Positions 1-8,409 of a stretch of DNA of 63,826 nucleotides are shown here, one piece after another (the stretch's first letter is position 1; each line of letters opens with the position of its first letter). The position numbers and the translations under genes were made by a program. The notes beneath the pieces are model-generated. The model did not search any database, was not told the origin of the DNA, and was given only the letters and a program-made list of their open reading frames with translations. Source of the DNA: Persephonella sp964519345 (GTDB lineage Bacteria > Aquificota > Aquificia > Aquificales > Hydrogenothermaceae); NCBI GenBank assembly GCA_964519345.1, contig CAZFKX010000028.1, forward strand, positions 1 to 63,826. The letters are read 5' to 3'.

Positions 1-243
1 CTAAAAACTGTCAATACTTTTGTCTCAATATAGTCTCAATTACGAGTTTATTATTTTCCAATAACTTACAAATTTTGTCATCAAATTTTTACCCTCTATT
101 TCTGACAGATTTTAAAATCTCATTTTCTGTTTGATTTTTTATGTATATTTTTTATAAATATTTGAAATTGTAGAAAAAATTTACATTTTTAAAAGTGAGA
201 TTTTTAAGTTCAAAAAATATAAAACACTTTTTTCAAGATTTTT
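1..243. other. AT-rich leader before gatB; no gene seen
   Basis: No frame carries a convincing gene on either strand. The only pattern is a short direct repeat, GTCTCAAT at 22-29 and again at 33-40, an 11-bp period. The rest is runs of A and T. Confidence 0.5.
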
Positions 244-252
244 TGCTATACT
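244..252 (+). promoter_or_regulatory. Extended -10 promoter for gatB
   Basis: TGCTATACT is a TGn extended -10 element (TATACT at 247-252) about 58 bases before the gatB start. No good -35 box is visible, which is tolerated when TGn is present. Inference from sequence only. Confidence 0.4.
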
Positions 253-309
253 GCACAACTTGTTTTAAAATTTATAGATCAATATAAATAAAAAATAATG
301 AGGTTTAAA

Positions 310-1737
310 ATGGAGTTTGAACCGGTCATTGGTCTTGAAGTTCACGTTCAGATGTCAACAGACACAAAATGTTTTTGTTCATGTAAAATAGAATTTGGAG
401 CTGAGCCTAACACAAATGTATGTCCTGTATGTCTTGGGATGCCCGGAAGTCTCCCTGTTTTAAATAAAAAAGCTCTTGAATATGCTGTAAAAGCTTCTTT
501 AGCCCTAAACTGTGAGGTTCATGAACTGTCTGTTTTTGCAAGAAAAAACTACTTTTATCCAGATCTTCCAAAAGGTTACCAGATATCACAGTATGATAAA
601 CCTTTAGCAACAAACGGTTATATTGATATAAAAATAGACGATAAAATTGAAAGAATTAGAATTCATAGACTTCATATGGAAGAAGATGCAGGAAAAACTA
701 TTCACAAAGGCAGTTATTCTTATGTTGATCTTAACAGAGCAGGAACGCCTCTTATGGAAATAGTGTCAGAGCCTGATATTAGATCAGCTGTCGGCGCGAG
801 ATTATATCTGGAAAAATTAAGAACCATAATGAGGTATATAGGTGTATCTGACGCGGATATGGAGAAAGGTCAGCTTAGATGCGACGTCAACATATCTCTA
901 AGACCTAAAGGAGAAGAAAGATTTGGAACAAAAGTTGAGATAAAAAATATAAACTCATTCAGATTTGTCCAGAAGGCGATAGAGTATGAGATAGAAAGAC
1001 AGGCAAGGATATTAAGAAAAGGTGGTGAGATTGTTCAGGAAACACGACTTTTTGATGAAAAGACAGGAAAAACATTCACTATGAGAACAAAAGAAGAGGC
1101 ACATGATTATAGATACTTCCCGGATCCTGACCTGATTCCAGTGAGGATAACAAAAGCATATATAGAGGAAATTAGAAAAACCCTTCCTGAACTACCTGAT
1201 CAAAAATCTGCAAGATATGTAAATGAGCTTAAACTGACTGAATATGACGCTGAAGTTTTAGTTGCAGATAAAGATAGAGCTTTATTCTTTGAAAAAGCTG
1301 TTGAAGTTTACTCTAAAAATCCAAAATCTACAGCAAACTGGATAATAAATGAGCTTCTTGGAAAACTGAATGAAGAAGGAATAGATATAACCGAAAGTCC
1401 TGTAAAACCTGAACATATAGCAGAGCTCGTTCAGCTGATAGATAAAGGAGAGATCTCATCAAAGATTGGTAAAGAAGTTTTTGAAGAGGTTTTCAAAACA
1501 GGAAAGTCTCCAAAAATCATCATTGAAGAAAAAGGTTTAAAACAGGTTTCTGATGAAGGAGAAATAAGGAAAATAGTTGAGGAAGTTTTAAACAACCATC
1601 CTGCTGAAGTTGAAAAGTATAAAGCTGGAAATCAGAAATTAATAGGTTTCTTCGTAGGACAGGTTATGAAAGCCACTAAAGGAAAGGCAAATCCAAAACT
1701 TGTAAATCAGATACTTCAGGAACTGCTGAGCAAATAA
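310..1737 (+). CDS. gatB: Asp-tRNA(Asn)/Glu-tRNA(Gln) amidotransferase subunit B
   Basis: GatB is the tRNA-binding and kinase subunit of the GatCAB complex, which amidates misacylated Glu-tRNA(Gln) or Asp-tRNA(Asn) with ammonia supplied by GatA. The N-terminus has the family signature IGLEVHVQ, followed by the zinc-type cysteine cluster CFCSC and CPVCLGMPG. The C-terminal third is the helical, YqeY-like tail. An ATG at 298 is in frame, but TGAGGT at 298-303 makes a normally spaced ribosome site for the ATG at 310, so I use 310 (475 residues, normal length). gatA and gatC are not in the window. A terminator follows directly. Confidence 0.95.
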   Translation: MEFEPVIGLEVHVQMSTDTKCFCSCKIEFGAEPNTNVCPVCLGMPGSLPVLNKKALEYAVKASLALNCEVHELSVFARKNYFYPDLPKGYQISQYDKPLATNGYIDIKIDDKIERIRIHRLHMEEDAGKTIHKGSYSYVDLNRAGTPLMEIVSEPDIRSAVGARLYLEKLRTIMRYIGVSDADMEKGQLRCDVNISLRPKGEERFGTKVEIKNINSFRFVQKAIEYEIERQARILRKGGEIVQETRLFDEKTGKTFTMRTKEEAHDYRYFPDPDLIPVRITKAYIEEIRKTLPELPDQKSARYVNELKLTEYDAEVLVADKDRALFFEKAVEVYSKNPKSTANWIINELLGKLNEEGIDITESPVKPEHIAELVQLIDKGEISSKIGKEVFEEVFKTGKSPKIIIEEKGLKQVSDEGEIRKIVEEVLNNHPAEVEKYKAGNQKLIGFFVGQVMKATKGKANPKLVNQILQELLSK

Positions 1738-1742
1738 AATAT

Positions 1743-1765
1743 CCTCCCGTCAGGGAGGTTTTATC
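1743..1765 (+). terminator. Rho-independent terminator of gatB
   Basis: CCTCCC (1743-1748), loop GTCA, GGGAGG (1753-1758), then TTTT. It lies between convergent genes and may serve both, although the T run is better on the plus strand. Confidence 0.8.
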
Positions 1766-2109
1766 TAATTTTTAGATTTTAAAAATTTCTCTACGTTTTC
1801 CAGATTTTCAAAATATAAAACCCTTCCGTCCTTTAAAGCAAGAATAAAAGCTGAAGCTTTATTAACTTTTTTCTTAGAAACTGGATCAACGGCATATCTT
1901 ATACTTTCATTATTCCTGATTCTGCTTACGCACATCTTACAACATCCATAATAAACTTTGCCACCTACTTCAACAGAAATCTGTTTTACCCCAAGATGCC
2001 TGTCATTAACCATACATACATTTTCAGGTTTTACAAGTCCCTGTACAGCATAAGAAAGTCCGGCAAATAGAAAGATTGCTATAAAAACATAGAACAGTCT
2101 GGTTTTCAT
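1765..2109 (-). CDS. Exported Cys-rich TRASH/NosL-like protein
   Basis: A 114-residue protein with a signal peptide (hydrophobic residues 7-18, cleavage near Ala21) and a small periplasmic domain. Its cysteines are C32, C56, C57 and C60, a C-x23-CC-x2-C pattern close to the TRASH/NosL metal-binding fold. The regulator at 10720-11328 has nearly the same spacing. The likely role is binding or sensing copper or another soft metal in the periplasm, but no metal is shown. An upstream in-frame ATG at 2124 is rejected because GGAGG sits just before the ATG at 2109. No metal-transport gene is adjacent. Confidence 0.6.
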   Translation of the reverse strand: MKTRLFYVFIAIFLFAGLSYAVQGLVKPENVCMVNDRHLGVKQISVEVGGKVYYGCCKMCVSRIRNNESIRYAVDPVSKKKVNKASAFILALKDGRVLYFENLENVEKFLKSKN

Positions 2110-2170
2110 ACCATGCCTCCACAAGTTTTATTTATTATACTACATCATTTAGTAGAAAAGTCAATATAAA

Positions 2171-2200
2171 ATAAAAAAGCCCTGCCGTATTAGGCAGGGC
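2171..2200 (-). terminator. Terminator of the porin gene
   Basis: Perfect 8-bp stem GCCCTGCC/GGCAGGGC (2179-2186 with 2193-2200), loop of 6. On the minus strand it is followed by a T run (2172-2178). Confidence 0.9.
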
Positions 2201-2225
2201 TGATAGTTTTAATAGCTAAACTATC

Positions 2226-3278
2226 TTAGAATAAAAATCCAGCTTCAAATCCGAGATAGGTTCTGTTGTCTTTTGCAGATCCTGAATCGTCAACAAACAC
2301 TTTTGCGTCTGTTGAAGTATAGGCAATTTCAGCTCTTACAAATGTGTTTCCAGTAGGCTTGTAAGTTGGTGTGACTGTTAGCGACATTGCGTTGTCTGCA
2401 CCTGTTAAGTAAATTCCTGAGTTCTTATTGTCAACATATTCTATTCTTATTGGTATAGATAAAGTTGATGATATTGCAGGATCTATATTTACAGCTATAC
2501 CATAAGCGGAATCATCACCACTTGCAGGTTTAGCTGCATCATCTAAAGTAGTGTAATCAAATTCTACACCTACTTTAGCAACTCCAAGATCTGTTTTAGC
2601 ACAGAGAACATATATATTTCTTCCCTGAGATTCGTCATAAACATGGAGTCCTACTTTAGCGGCTCCAAGATCTGACATTACACCTGCTTCAATAGCATCA
2701 GAAACACCTGCCTGAAGTAATCCTCCACCCTGGTTGTATCCAACATAAACCTTTGCAACTCCAGCATCATAGTTAACTCTTGCTCCTGGGAAAAGAACAG
2801 GATGACCTGTGAAAAGTATTCCCCTATTAATATTAGAGTTGAGTATTGTTATTGGTGCTTCACCAAACTTATTCCAGAGAAGACCAGCATCAACGGAAAG
2901 CCCCTGAATAGGTGCAATTGTTACATACGCAAGCCAAGGCATAAAAGAAGTTGTTTTTCCGTAAGCTATTAGATTGTTGCTGTTAATTGTGCTTGATGAT
3001 GCTATAACAGTTGGTACTGCAAAGTTACCAAACGCTGCATTAAATCCAATTGGGCTGTTTGCGTCAGCATCCTTCTTAAGACCAACAATAAAGTTGTTAA
3101 CGCTGAAATAGTCATTGTTTGACAATCCACCTGCAGAATGTTCTGTTGTTAAGTACTGATAACCTGCAGACACTCCACCGTAAAGAGTGATATCACTGTT
3201 TGCTACTGTTAAAGACCCTGCATTAGCTACTCCTGCAGCCAACAATCCTGCTGCTGCTAAACCCATCACTTTTTTCAT
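2226..3278 (-). CDS. Outer-membrane porin-like beta-barrel protein
   Basis: 350 residues with a typical signal peptide (cleavage after VANA, about residue 20). Alternating short amphipathic strands follow, starting with ITLYGGVSAGYQY, and the protein ends in phenylalanine (EAGFLF), the outer-membrane insertion signal. This composition is that of a Gram-negative general or short-chain porin that lets small solutes cross the outer membrane. It has its own promoter, a strong AAGGAGG ribosome site and a strong terminator, so it is probably transcribed alone and abundantly. Substrate unknown. Confidence 0.75.
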   Translation of the reverse strand: MKKVMGLAAAGLLAAGVANAGSLTVANSDITLYGGVSAGYQYLTTEHSAGGLSNNDYFSVNNFIVGLKKDADANSPIGFNAAFGNFAVPTVIASSSTINSNNLIAYGKTTSFMPWLAYVTIAPIQGLSVDAGLLWNKFGEAPITILNSNINRGILFTGHPVLFPGARVNYDAGVAKVYVGYNQGGGLLQAGVSDAIEAGVMSDLGAAKVGLHVYDESQGRNIYVLCAKTDLGVAKVGVEFDYTTLDDAAKPASGDDSAYGIAVNIDPAISSTLSIPIRIEYVDNKNSGIYLTGADNAMSLTVTPTYKPTGNTFVRAEIAYTSTDAKVFVDDSGSAKDNRTYLGFEAGFLF

Positions 3279-3330
3279 ACTGAAACCTCCTTAAAATAGT
3301 TTTATTTAGTTTTAAAGTACCCCATCCTAA

Positions 3331-3359
3331 ATTTTATTATATTCTAATTTTATTTTCAA
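3331..3359 (-). promoter_or_regulatory. Sigma-70-type promoter for the porin
   Basis: On the minus strand TTGAAA (3354-3359), 17-base spacer, TAAAAT (3331-3336). It lies about 50 bases upstream of the porin start. Confidence 0.5.
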
Positions 3360-3535
3360 TTGCATATTTTATGTTCTTATTTTTACCATAAAACATCTTT
3401 CGTATTCAAGCATGTTATTCTTTAGCATATATTTGTTAATTGTATTTAAGCAAAAATCATGCCATTTATATATTTATAAAAATGTTGATATTCCTCAGAC
3501 TTAAAAGAAATATTTTTTGAGTTTTTGCAAAAAAA
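3360..3535. other. AT-rich spacer upstream of the porin promoter
   Basis: No gene, repeat or hairpin that I can support. Together with the small gene at 3536-3700 it makes up the long interval between the porin and nrdA. Confidence 0.4.
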
Positions 3536-3700
3536 CTAAAGATTAAAACTGTGTTTCTTTTTCTCGATACTTTTCAGCTTATTTTTTATAATATCTCTTC
3601 CTTTGTTTTGTCTGAGACAAGATTTATAAACACATATCTGACAAAAGTAGTCGTTCGGATTGTATGCTGTATGTCCCTTTTTTTCTTTTATCTCAATCAT
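3536..3700 (-). CDS. Small Cys-motif protein downstream of nrdA
   Basis: A 54-residue frame, basic and hydrophilic, with a compact cysteine motif FCQICVYKSC (C20, C23, C28) near the middle and a Lys-rich tail. The motif looks like a partial zinc or iron-sulfur site. It lies 50 bases after the nrdA stop on the same strand, separated by a weak hairpin, and has only a modest ribosome site (AAAGG next to the ATG). I do not recognise a family. The opposite-strand frame here lacks any such motif. Treat as a candidate gene. Confidence 0.45.
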   Translation of the reverse strand: MIEIKEKKGHTAYNPNDYFCQICVYKSCLRQNKGRDIIKNKLKSIEKKKHSFNL

Positions 3701-3729
3701 CCTTTTAATCCTCTAAATTTAGATAAAGT

Positions 3730-3744
3730 GCCCCTTTAAGGGGC
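3730..3744 (-). terminator. Weak hairpin after nrdA
   Basis: GCCCCTTTAAGGGGC is a palindrome (about 6 bp with a 3-base loop) just past the nrdA stop. The T run that follows on the minus strand is poor, so it may be a leaky terminator or a 3'-end stabiliser. Confidence 0.5.
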
Positions 3745-3749
3745 AAGAA

Positions 3750-6164
3750 TTACTCACAACTTGGACAGATCTTGTTTAGCAAAGGGTCGGTTGGACATGC
3801 ATCTATATTTCCTGCCTTAACTTTTTCAACAACCTCATCTCCATATTTTTCTCTTGCCATCCTTTCTATCTGCTCTAAGTCATCTTCAATATCCAACTCT
3901 GTTTTTACAATCTCTCTTTCTTCAGAAGCTGATTTTCTAAGACCAAAACCTCTTCTTGCCCCTCTTTTATTAACCTTTTGAGTGTATTTTTCACCTTTTA
4001 CTGTCTTATCTATAAAACAGTAATAAGTGGATTTAAGACCTTTCTCCCACGCATATATATAAATTTCAAACATATCCCCTCTAAGATCTTCTTCTATATA
4101 TATAGATTTAGAAACTGCCTGATCAATATATTTCTGAAACGCTGCCGCTATATCAATTTGTCTTTTAGGGTGTATTTCATAAGCTCCTTTAAACAGTCTT
4201 TTATCTATCTTTCCCTCAAGTTCATCAATAAACTGAACAGATCCTCCGTTTGCCTTAATCTTTTCAGCCATATCCTCATTCCATAAATCAAGCTCTTCAA
4301 GTTTTTTCATTAACTGCTTGTTTACAACAATGAATTTTCCTGAAAGTGTATCTCTTGAAAAAACATTTGAAAAATAACTATCAATAGAAGATGTTGTTCC
4401 CGCAATAATTGATATGGATGCCGTTGGAGCTACTGCAAGTAAAACAGCGTTTCTTCTTGGCGGATATGGGTACGGCTTTCCTTTCTCTCTCATTTCTTCA
4501 TAGTGTGGGAAAGCTCCTTTCTCCCTGGCAAGCTCTTCAGACTTTGCATAAGCTGTATCTCTCATAAATTTCGCAATTTTCTCAGCAAACTCTACCGCTG
4601 TTTCACTATCGTATGGTATTCCAAGCTCAATTAGAGTCTCTGCAAATCCCATAAGTCCTATACCAAGTGGTCTTAAATCCATAGTGTTCTTTTTAGATTC
4701 TTCTGATGGATAGAAATTTTTATCAAGTATGTTATCAAGGGCTAAAACCATTGTTTCTATGGTGTCTTTTAGTTTGTCCCAGTCTATATCTGTTTTATCC
4801 TCGTTTATATGCTTTGCAAGGTTTACAGAAGCAAGTGTACACACAGCAGTAGATTCAGGAGAGTTTGGAATAGATATCTCAGTACATAGATTACTAGAGT
4901 TTATTACTCCATATTCTGGACATGGATTATACTCGTTATGTCTGTCTTTAAATGTAAGCCATGGATGTCCTGTTTTTGCAAGCTTAAAAAGATACCTGTT
5001 AAACCACTCCCTTGAATCTACCTTTCTCCATAATTTTATATGTCCTGTTTCTGCTTTCTCTATACATTCAAAGTATTTTTTTGTAAATTCTTCTCCCCAT
5101 GCAGTAACAAGCTCCGGACATTCAGCAGGATCAAACAGGTAGAGCGGTTCTCCTTCCTTTATCCTTCTCATTATCTCATCTGGCATCCATAATGCTGTAT
5201 TTAAGGACGGGGTTCTAAAATATGGATTTCCCGTCGTTTCTCTTAGATCTAAAAACGCGTCTATATCAAGATGCCACGGCTGTAGATACATGACCTGTGA
5301 CGATCTTCTTCTCCCTCCTTGCTGAATCGCATTAACTATGGTGTCAAATATTTTTATAAATGGTATTACACCTGAAGATTTTGCATTTAGAGAGTGGATT
5401 TTTGATCCTGTTGCTCTGATTCTTGTTACATCTGTTCCTACACCACCGGCATATTTCGCCAAAAATGCTGTTTCTTTTGCTTTATCCATTATAGACTCAA
5501 GGGAGTCATCTATAACATTTACATAACAGGAACTGTACTGGTGGGTAATTGTTCCAGAGTTGTAAAGCGTTGGCGTTGAATGAAGATATTCAAGCTTTGA
5601 CAATTTATTATAGATTTTTATAATCTCATTTTCGTTATTTCCAATGCCCATAGAAACTCTCATAAAAAACCATTGAGGCTTTTCTATAATATTTCCCTCC
5701 CTGTCCCTTGTAAAATATCTATCTTTTAGCGTAGTCATCCCAAAATAATCAAGAAGAGAATCTCTTGAGTAATCAATAGCATTTTCAAGTATGTCAAGGT
5801 CAAAATCCAGAAGCTCCGGTTTGTATAAATTCTCTTTTACACCAAACTGTATAGCTTCCTTAAAGGAAGAAAATCTTTTATCTATCTCCCTGTTTATAAG
5901 TTTTAAAAGCTGTTTTGCAGCTAAAGTGTCGTATATATAATGCTTAGGAATTAGCTGCTCTATAGCTTTTAAAACAAGGGTATCAAGCTCCTGTGTCGTA
6001 ACTTTTTCTGGAATTTTTAAATCAAGCTCTTTTGCAACCTTAAAAACTATCTCATAATCGTCAGGTATATCCATTCCATCGAGAAGAGCAAATATTGCAT
6101 TTATAAGCTTTTTCATCTGGAACTTTTCTTCAGTTCCGTCCCTCTTAACAACGATCCTCTGCAT
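3750..6164 (-). CDS. nrdA: Class I ribonucleotide reductase, alpha (R1) subunit
   Basis: Reduces ribonucleoside diphosphates to deoxyribonucleotides; substrate and effectors bind here. The 804-residue protein opens with an ATP-cone domain (MQRIVVKRDG and following, about residues 1-90), giving overall activity control by ATP/dATP. The substrate-site Cys lies in YSSCYVN and the thiyl-radical loop is NLCTEIS. The C-terminus ends in a Cys-rich swinging tail, KICPSCE, for re-reduction by thioredoxin. The start at 6164 is chosen because TAGGAGG sits before it; an in-frame ATG 30 bases upstream has no such site. It is the last large gene of the nrdB - small ORF - nrdA operon. Confidence 0.95.
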   Translation of the reverse strand: MQRIVVKRDGTEEKFQMKKLINAIFALLDGMDIPDDYEIVFKVAKELDLKIPEKVTTQELDTLVLKAIEQLIPKHYIYDTLAAKQLLKLINREIDKRFSSFKEAIQFGVKENLYKPELLDFDLDILENAIDYSRDSLLDYFGMTTLKDRYFTRDREGNIIEKPQWFFMRVSMGIGNNENEIIKIYNKLSKLEYLHSTPTLYNSGTITHQYSSCYVNVIDDSLESIMDKAKETAFLAKYAGGVGTDVTRIRATGSKIHSLNAKSSGVIPFIKIFDTIVNAIQQGGRRRSSQVMYLQPWHLDIDAFLDLRETTGNPYFRTPSLNTALWMPDEIMRRIKEGEPLYLFDPAECPELVTAWGEEFTKKYFECIEKAETGHIKLWRKVDSREWFNRYLFKLAKTGHPWLTFKDRHNEYNPCPEYGVINSSNLCTEISIPNSPESTAVCTLASVNLAKHINEDKTDIDWDKLKDTIETMVLALDNILDKNFYPSEESKKNTMDLRPLGIGLMGFAETLIELGIPYDSETAVEFAEKIAKFMRDTAYAKSEELAREKGAFPHYEEMREKGKPYPYPPRRNAVLLAVAPTASISIIAGTTSSIDSYFSNVFSRDTLSGKFIVVNKQLMKKLEELDLWNEDMAEKIKANGGSVQFIDELEGKIDKRLFKGAYEIHPKRQIDIAAAFQKYIDQAVSKSIYIEEDLRGDMFEIYIYAWEKGLKSTYYCFIDKTVKGEKYTQKVNKRGARRGFGLRKSASEEREIVKTELDIEDDLEQIERMAREKYGDEVVEKVKAGNIDACPTDPLLNKICPSCE

Positions 6165-6181
6165 GTAAAACCTCCTATTTT

Positions 6182-6325
6182 TTATTCTGTCCAAACAAGT
6201 CTTTGAGATATATTCTGACGCTTTTTAGACGTATAAAATAAGGCTTTCCCGTTGATCTTTAAGATTTTGATTCTTTCAGATGAATACAACTTATCAGAAA
6301 ACTTCGCGAGTTTAATTCTCGTCAT
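6182..6325 (-). CDS. Small basic protein between nrdB and nrdA
   Basis: A 47-residue frame, MTRIKLAKFSDK to RLVWTE, fills the space between nrdB (13 bases away) and nrdA (17 bases away). It is basic, with no membrane segment or signal peptide. The tight, operon-like spacing is the main evidence; the ribosome site is weak. I know no family for it. It might assist the reductase, or the frame might be fortuitous. Confidence 0.4.
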   Translation of the reverse strand: MTRIKLAKFSDKLYSSERIKILKINGKALFYTSKKRQNISQRLVWTE

Positions 6326-6338
6326 TTTTTTTAGGTTA

Positions 6339-7328
6339 TTAAAAATTCGTATATTCTGTGTTTGACACCTCAAAGAAGTTGGCGATCTTTTTTACATCTT
6401 CCTTTTGTAAAAACTTAAGAGGATTCTGATCTATCTTAAACTGTGGATCAAATCCAAGTTCTTCAAGTCTTCTATCGGCAATATACTTCATATACTTCTC
6501 CAACTCCTTATAAGATACACCAAATATAGTAGTTCCCCCAAATTTAGTCTTAAGGTAGTTAAGCTCAAGTTCAACAGCATCTATTATTGTTTCTTTTATG
6601 TTTTCAACAAACTTTTCATCATCAACAATCTCAGGATTTTCTTCAACGATTGTAAGTATCGCTTCTATTCCATTTTGCAGGTGAAGAGACTCGTCTATAA
6701 GGATGAGCTCAACGCCAGAAACAACATTTTTCATCTTACCCGTATCCTTCATTGCAAAGAAATGGGCAAAAGCCGAGTAGAAAAACATACCTTCCTGTAT
6801 AATATTGTTCAGCAATATTGCTGTAAGTATCTGTTTTTTTCCTTCTAAAGTATCAGGATCAGCTTTCCCGTAAGTTATTCTATCAACAGCTCTTATGATA
6901 AGCTCCTGTTTCTCCATAAGGAGTTTATCTTCCAGGGTTATGTTATATATTCTTTTTCTGTCCATCTCAAATGTATTAAGAATTATCTCAAAAAAGTCAG
7001 AATGTATATTTTCCATAAACATCTGAGTTGAGAAACTCATCTTGGCATAAGGATCTGTAAGAACAGGGAAAAAACCGTTACCTAAAACATTCTGAACAAG
7101 CAGTTCAGATGATGCAAAATAGCCAACAGAAGTATCAAAAAGATCTTTTTCCGTTGGGGTTAAAGATTTATAGTCAAGAATATCCTGCTGAATATTCAAC
7201 TCTTCGGGAAACCAGACAGCCTTTTTTTGCTTTGTATATATCTCCTTAAAAACAGGATATCTTGGGTTTTCTGTCAATCTTATATTATCCTTAACGGATG
7301 TTTTACCGATAAACTGTAGTTTTTTCAT
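6339..7328 (-). CDS. nrdB: Ribonucleotide reductase beta (R2) subunit, class Ic pattern
   Basis: Supplies the oxidising cofactor for NrdA. Metal ligands can be placed at E75, E106, H109, E179, E213 and H216, with spacings 31, 3, 70, 34 and 3. The residue four after H109, the radical tyrosine of class Ia/Ib, is Phe113, and the first ligand is Glu rather than Asp. Both substitutions, and the 73- and 34-residue ligand spacings, are those known from the Chlamydia class Ic enzyme, which uses Mn(IV)/Fe(III) instead of a tyrosyl radical. The tail ends in EYTNF, keeping the C-terminal Tyr used in radical transfer to R1. First gene of the operon, with AGGAGG before the ATG. Confidence 0.93.
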   Translation of the reverse strand: MKKLQFIGKTSVKDNIRLTENPRYPVFKEIYTKQKKAVWFPEELNIQQDILDYKSLTPTEKDLFDTSVGYFASSELLVQNVLGNGFFPVLTDPYAKMSFSTQMFMENIHSDFFEIILNTFEMDRKRIYNITLEDKLLMEKQELIIRAVDRITYGKADPDTLEGKKQILTAILLNNIIQEGMFFYSAFAHFFAMKDTGKMKNVVSGVELILIDESLHLQNGIEAILTIVEENPEIVDDEKFVENIKETIIDAVELELNYLKTKFGGTTIFGVSYKELEKYMKYIADRRLEELGFDPQFKIDQNPLKFLQKEDVKKIANFFEVSNTEYTNF

Positions 7329-7349
7329 GATCTCCTCCTTTTTCTGAAT

Positions 7350-7365
7350 ATACTATATGTTGTGT
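7350..7365 (-). promoter_or_regulatory. NrdR-like box, proximal
   Basis: Reading on the minus strand, ACACAACATATAGTAT matches 14 of 16 positions of the NrdR box consensus (ACACWATATATWGTGT). It lies just downstream of the -10 element. Confidence 0.65.
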
Positions 7366-7374
7366 TTTTATTTA

Positions 7375-7403
7375 AGGATAACACTGTATATTGTGCTTGT
7401 CAA
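7375..7403 (-). promoter_or_regulatory. Sigma-70 promoter of the nrd operon
   Basis: TTGACA (7398-7403), exactly 17 bases, TATCCT (7375-7380) on the minus strand. The distal NrdR-like box fills the spacer, so repressor binding would block polymerase directly. Confidence 0.75.
7381..7396 (-). promoter_or_regulatory. NrdR-like box, distal
   Basis: ACACTGTATATTGTGC (plus-strand reading) matches the NrdR consensus at 14 of 16 positions. It starts 31 bases from the proximal box with a 15-base gap, the classical three-turn arrangement. No nrdR gene is in the window. Confidence 0.7.
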
Positions 7404-7527
7404 CTTGAATTATAACTAAAAATTTCAATGACTTGGATTAGCTTTATCGGAAAAAAAGATGAAATCATTTAAAATATTTTGTATGATAAAAAAATATTGG
7501 TTAGTTTTCTCTAACCAGAGGTGAGTT

Positions 7528-8409
7528 ATGGAAGAAAAAGTTTTATGTATTTACCATAAAAACTGTACAGATGGAACAACCTCTGCAGCTGTTCTGATGA
7601 AAAAGTATCCTGACTGTATCGCTGTTCCCTTAGAACATGGATATACTGAGGAAGAGTTTGAAAAAATTTTAGATTCTGTTGATCAAAACACAACGGTTTT
7701 TATAACAGATTTTTCCCTCAGAAAGGAAGATCTATTAAGACTGATAAATAAAAGTAAGAAAGTGATAAATATAGACCACCACATAGGCGTTAAAGATCTG
7801 TTAGAAAAGATCTCGAAGGAAAACGAAAATTTCGAGTTTTATTTTGATAACGAACATTCAGGAGCATCATTAACCTACAAATATATATTCGGCAATAATC
7901 TACCTAAGCTTATAAAGCTTGTTGAAGATAAAGATATATGGAGGTGGAAATATGGCGAAGAAACAAAATATGCAAATGCTTATCTTATTCTTCTTACAAA
8001 TAAACCTGAAAAAGTTAAAGAGATAATAGATCTTGATATAAAAGAAATCCTTGAAAAAGGAAAAATAGTATCACAGTTTATAGATTATCTTATTGAGAGA
8101 TTTGTTGAGAAATCTGAAGAATTACTACTTAAGATAGGAAATTATAAAGTTAAAGGGTATAATACTGGATTATTCCAGTCCGAAATAGGAAACATCTTAT
8201 CAGAAAAATACGGTGAAGCGGTAGTTTTATTCAATATAACAGGCTATAATGTGAAATTGAGTTTCAGGAGCTGTGAAGGACAGAAACCTTCTGCTCTTGA
8301 ACTTGCAAAGATTTTAGGTGGTGGCGGTCACACAAATGCAGCTGGTGCTTTAATATCGTTGAAGGAGTTTTTTAATATGGTAATTTTTCCAAATGGAGGA
8401 GAAAAATGA
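7528..8409 (+). CDS. DHH/DHHA1 family phosphoesterase
   Basis: A 293-residue member of the DHH superfamily, hydrolases of phosphodiester bonds in short oligonucleotides, pAp or cyclic dinucleotides. The motif NIDHHIG (about residue 84) and the upstream acidic loops (CTDGTTS, FITDFS) make the two-metal site, and the C-terminal DHHA1 domain has GGGGHTNAAG. It is close in size to NrnA-type nanoRNases, but the N-terminal HKNCTDGTTSA is atypical, so the substrate is unclear. First gene of a tight plus-strand run; it overlaps the TetR gene by 4 bases (ATGA). Confidence 0.85.
   Translation: MEEKVLCIYHKNCTDGTTSAAVLMKKYPDCIAVPLEHGYTEEEFEKILDSVDQNTTVFITDFSLRKEDLLRLINKSKKVINIDHHIGVKDLLEKISKENENFEFYFDNEHSGASLTYKYIFGNNLPKLIKLVEDKDIWRWKYGEETKYANAYLILLTNKPEKVKEIIDLDIKEILEKGKIVSQFIDYLIERFVEKSEELLLKIGNYKVKGYNTGLFQSEIGNILSEKYGEAVVLFNITGYNVKLSFRSCEGQKPSALELAKILGGGGHTNAAGALISLKEFFNMVIFPNGGEK

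Noticed and set aside
3551..3739. Plus-strand 62-residue frame
   Set aside because: Phe-rich shadow of the Cys-motif frame at 3536-3700; no ribosome site.
6182..6373. Longer version of the small nrd-operon frame
   Set aside because: It would overlap the end of nrdB by 35 bases with no ribosome site; the start at 6325 suits the gap.
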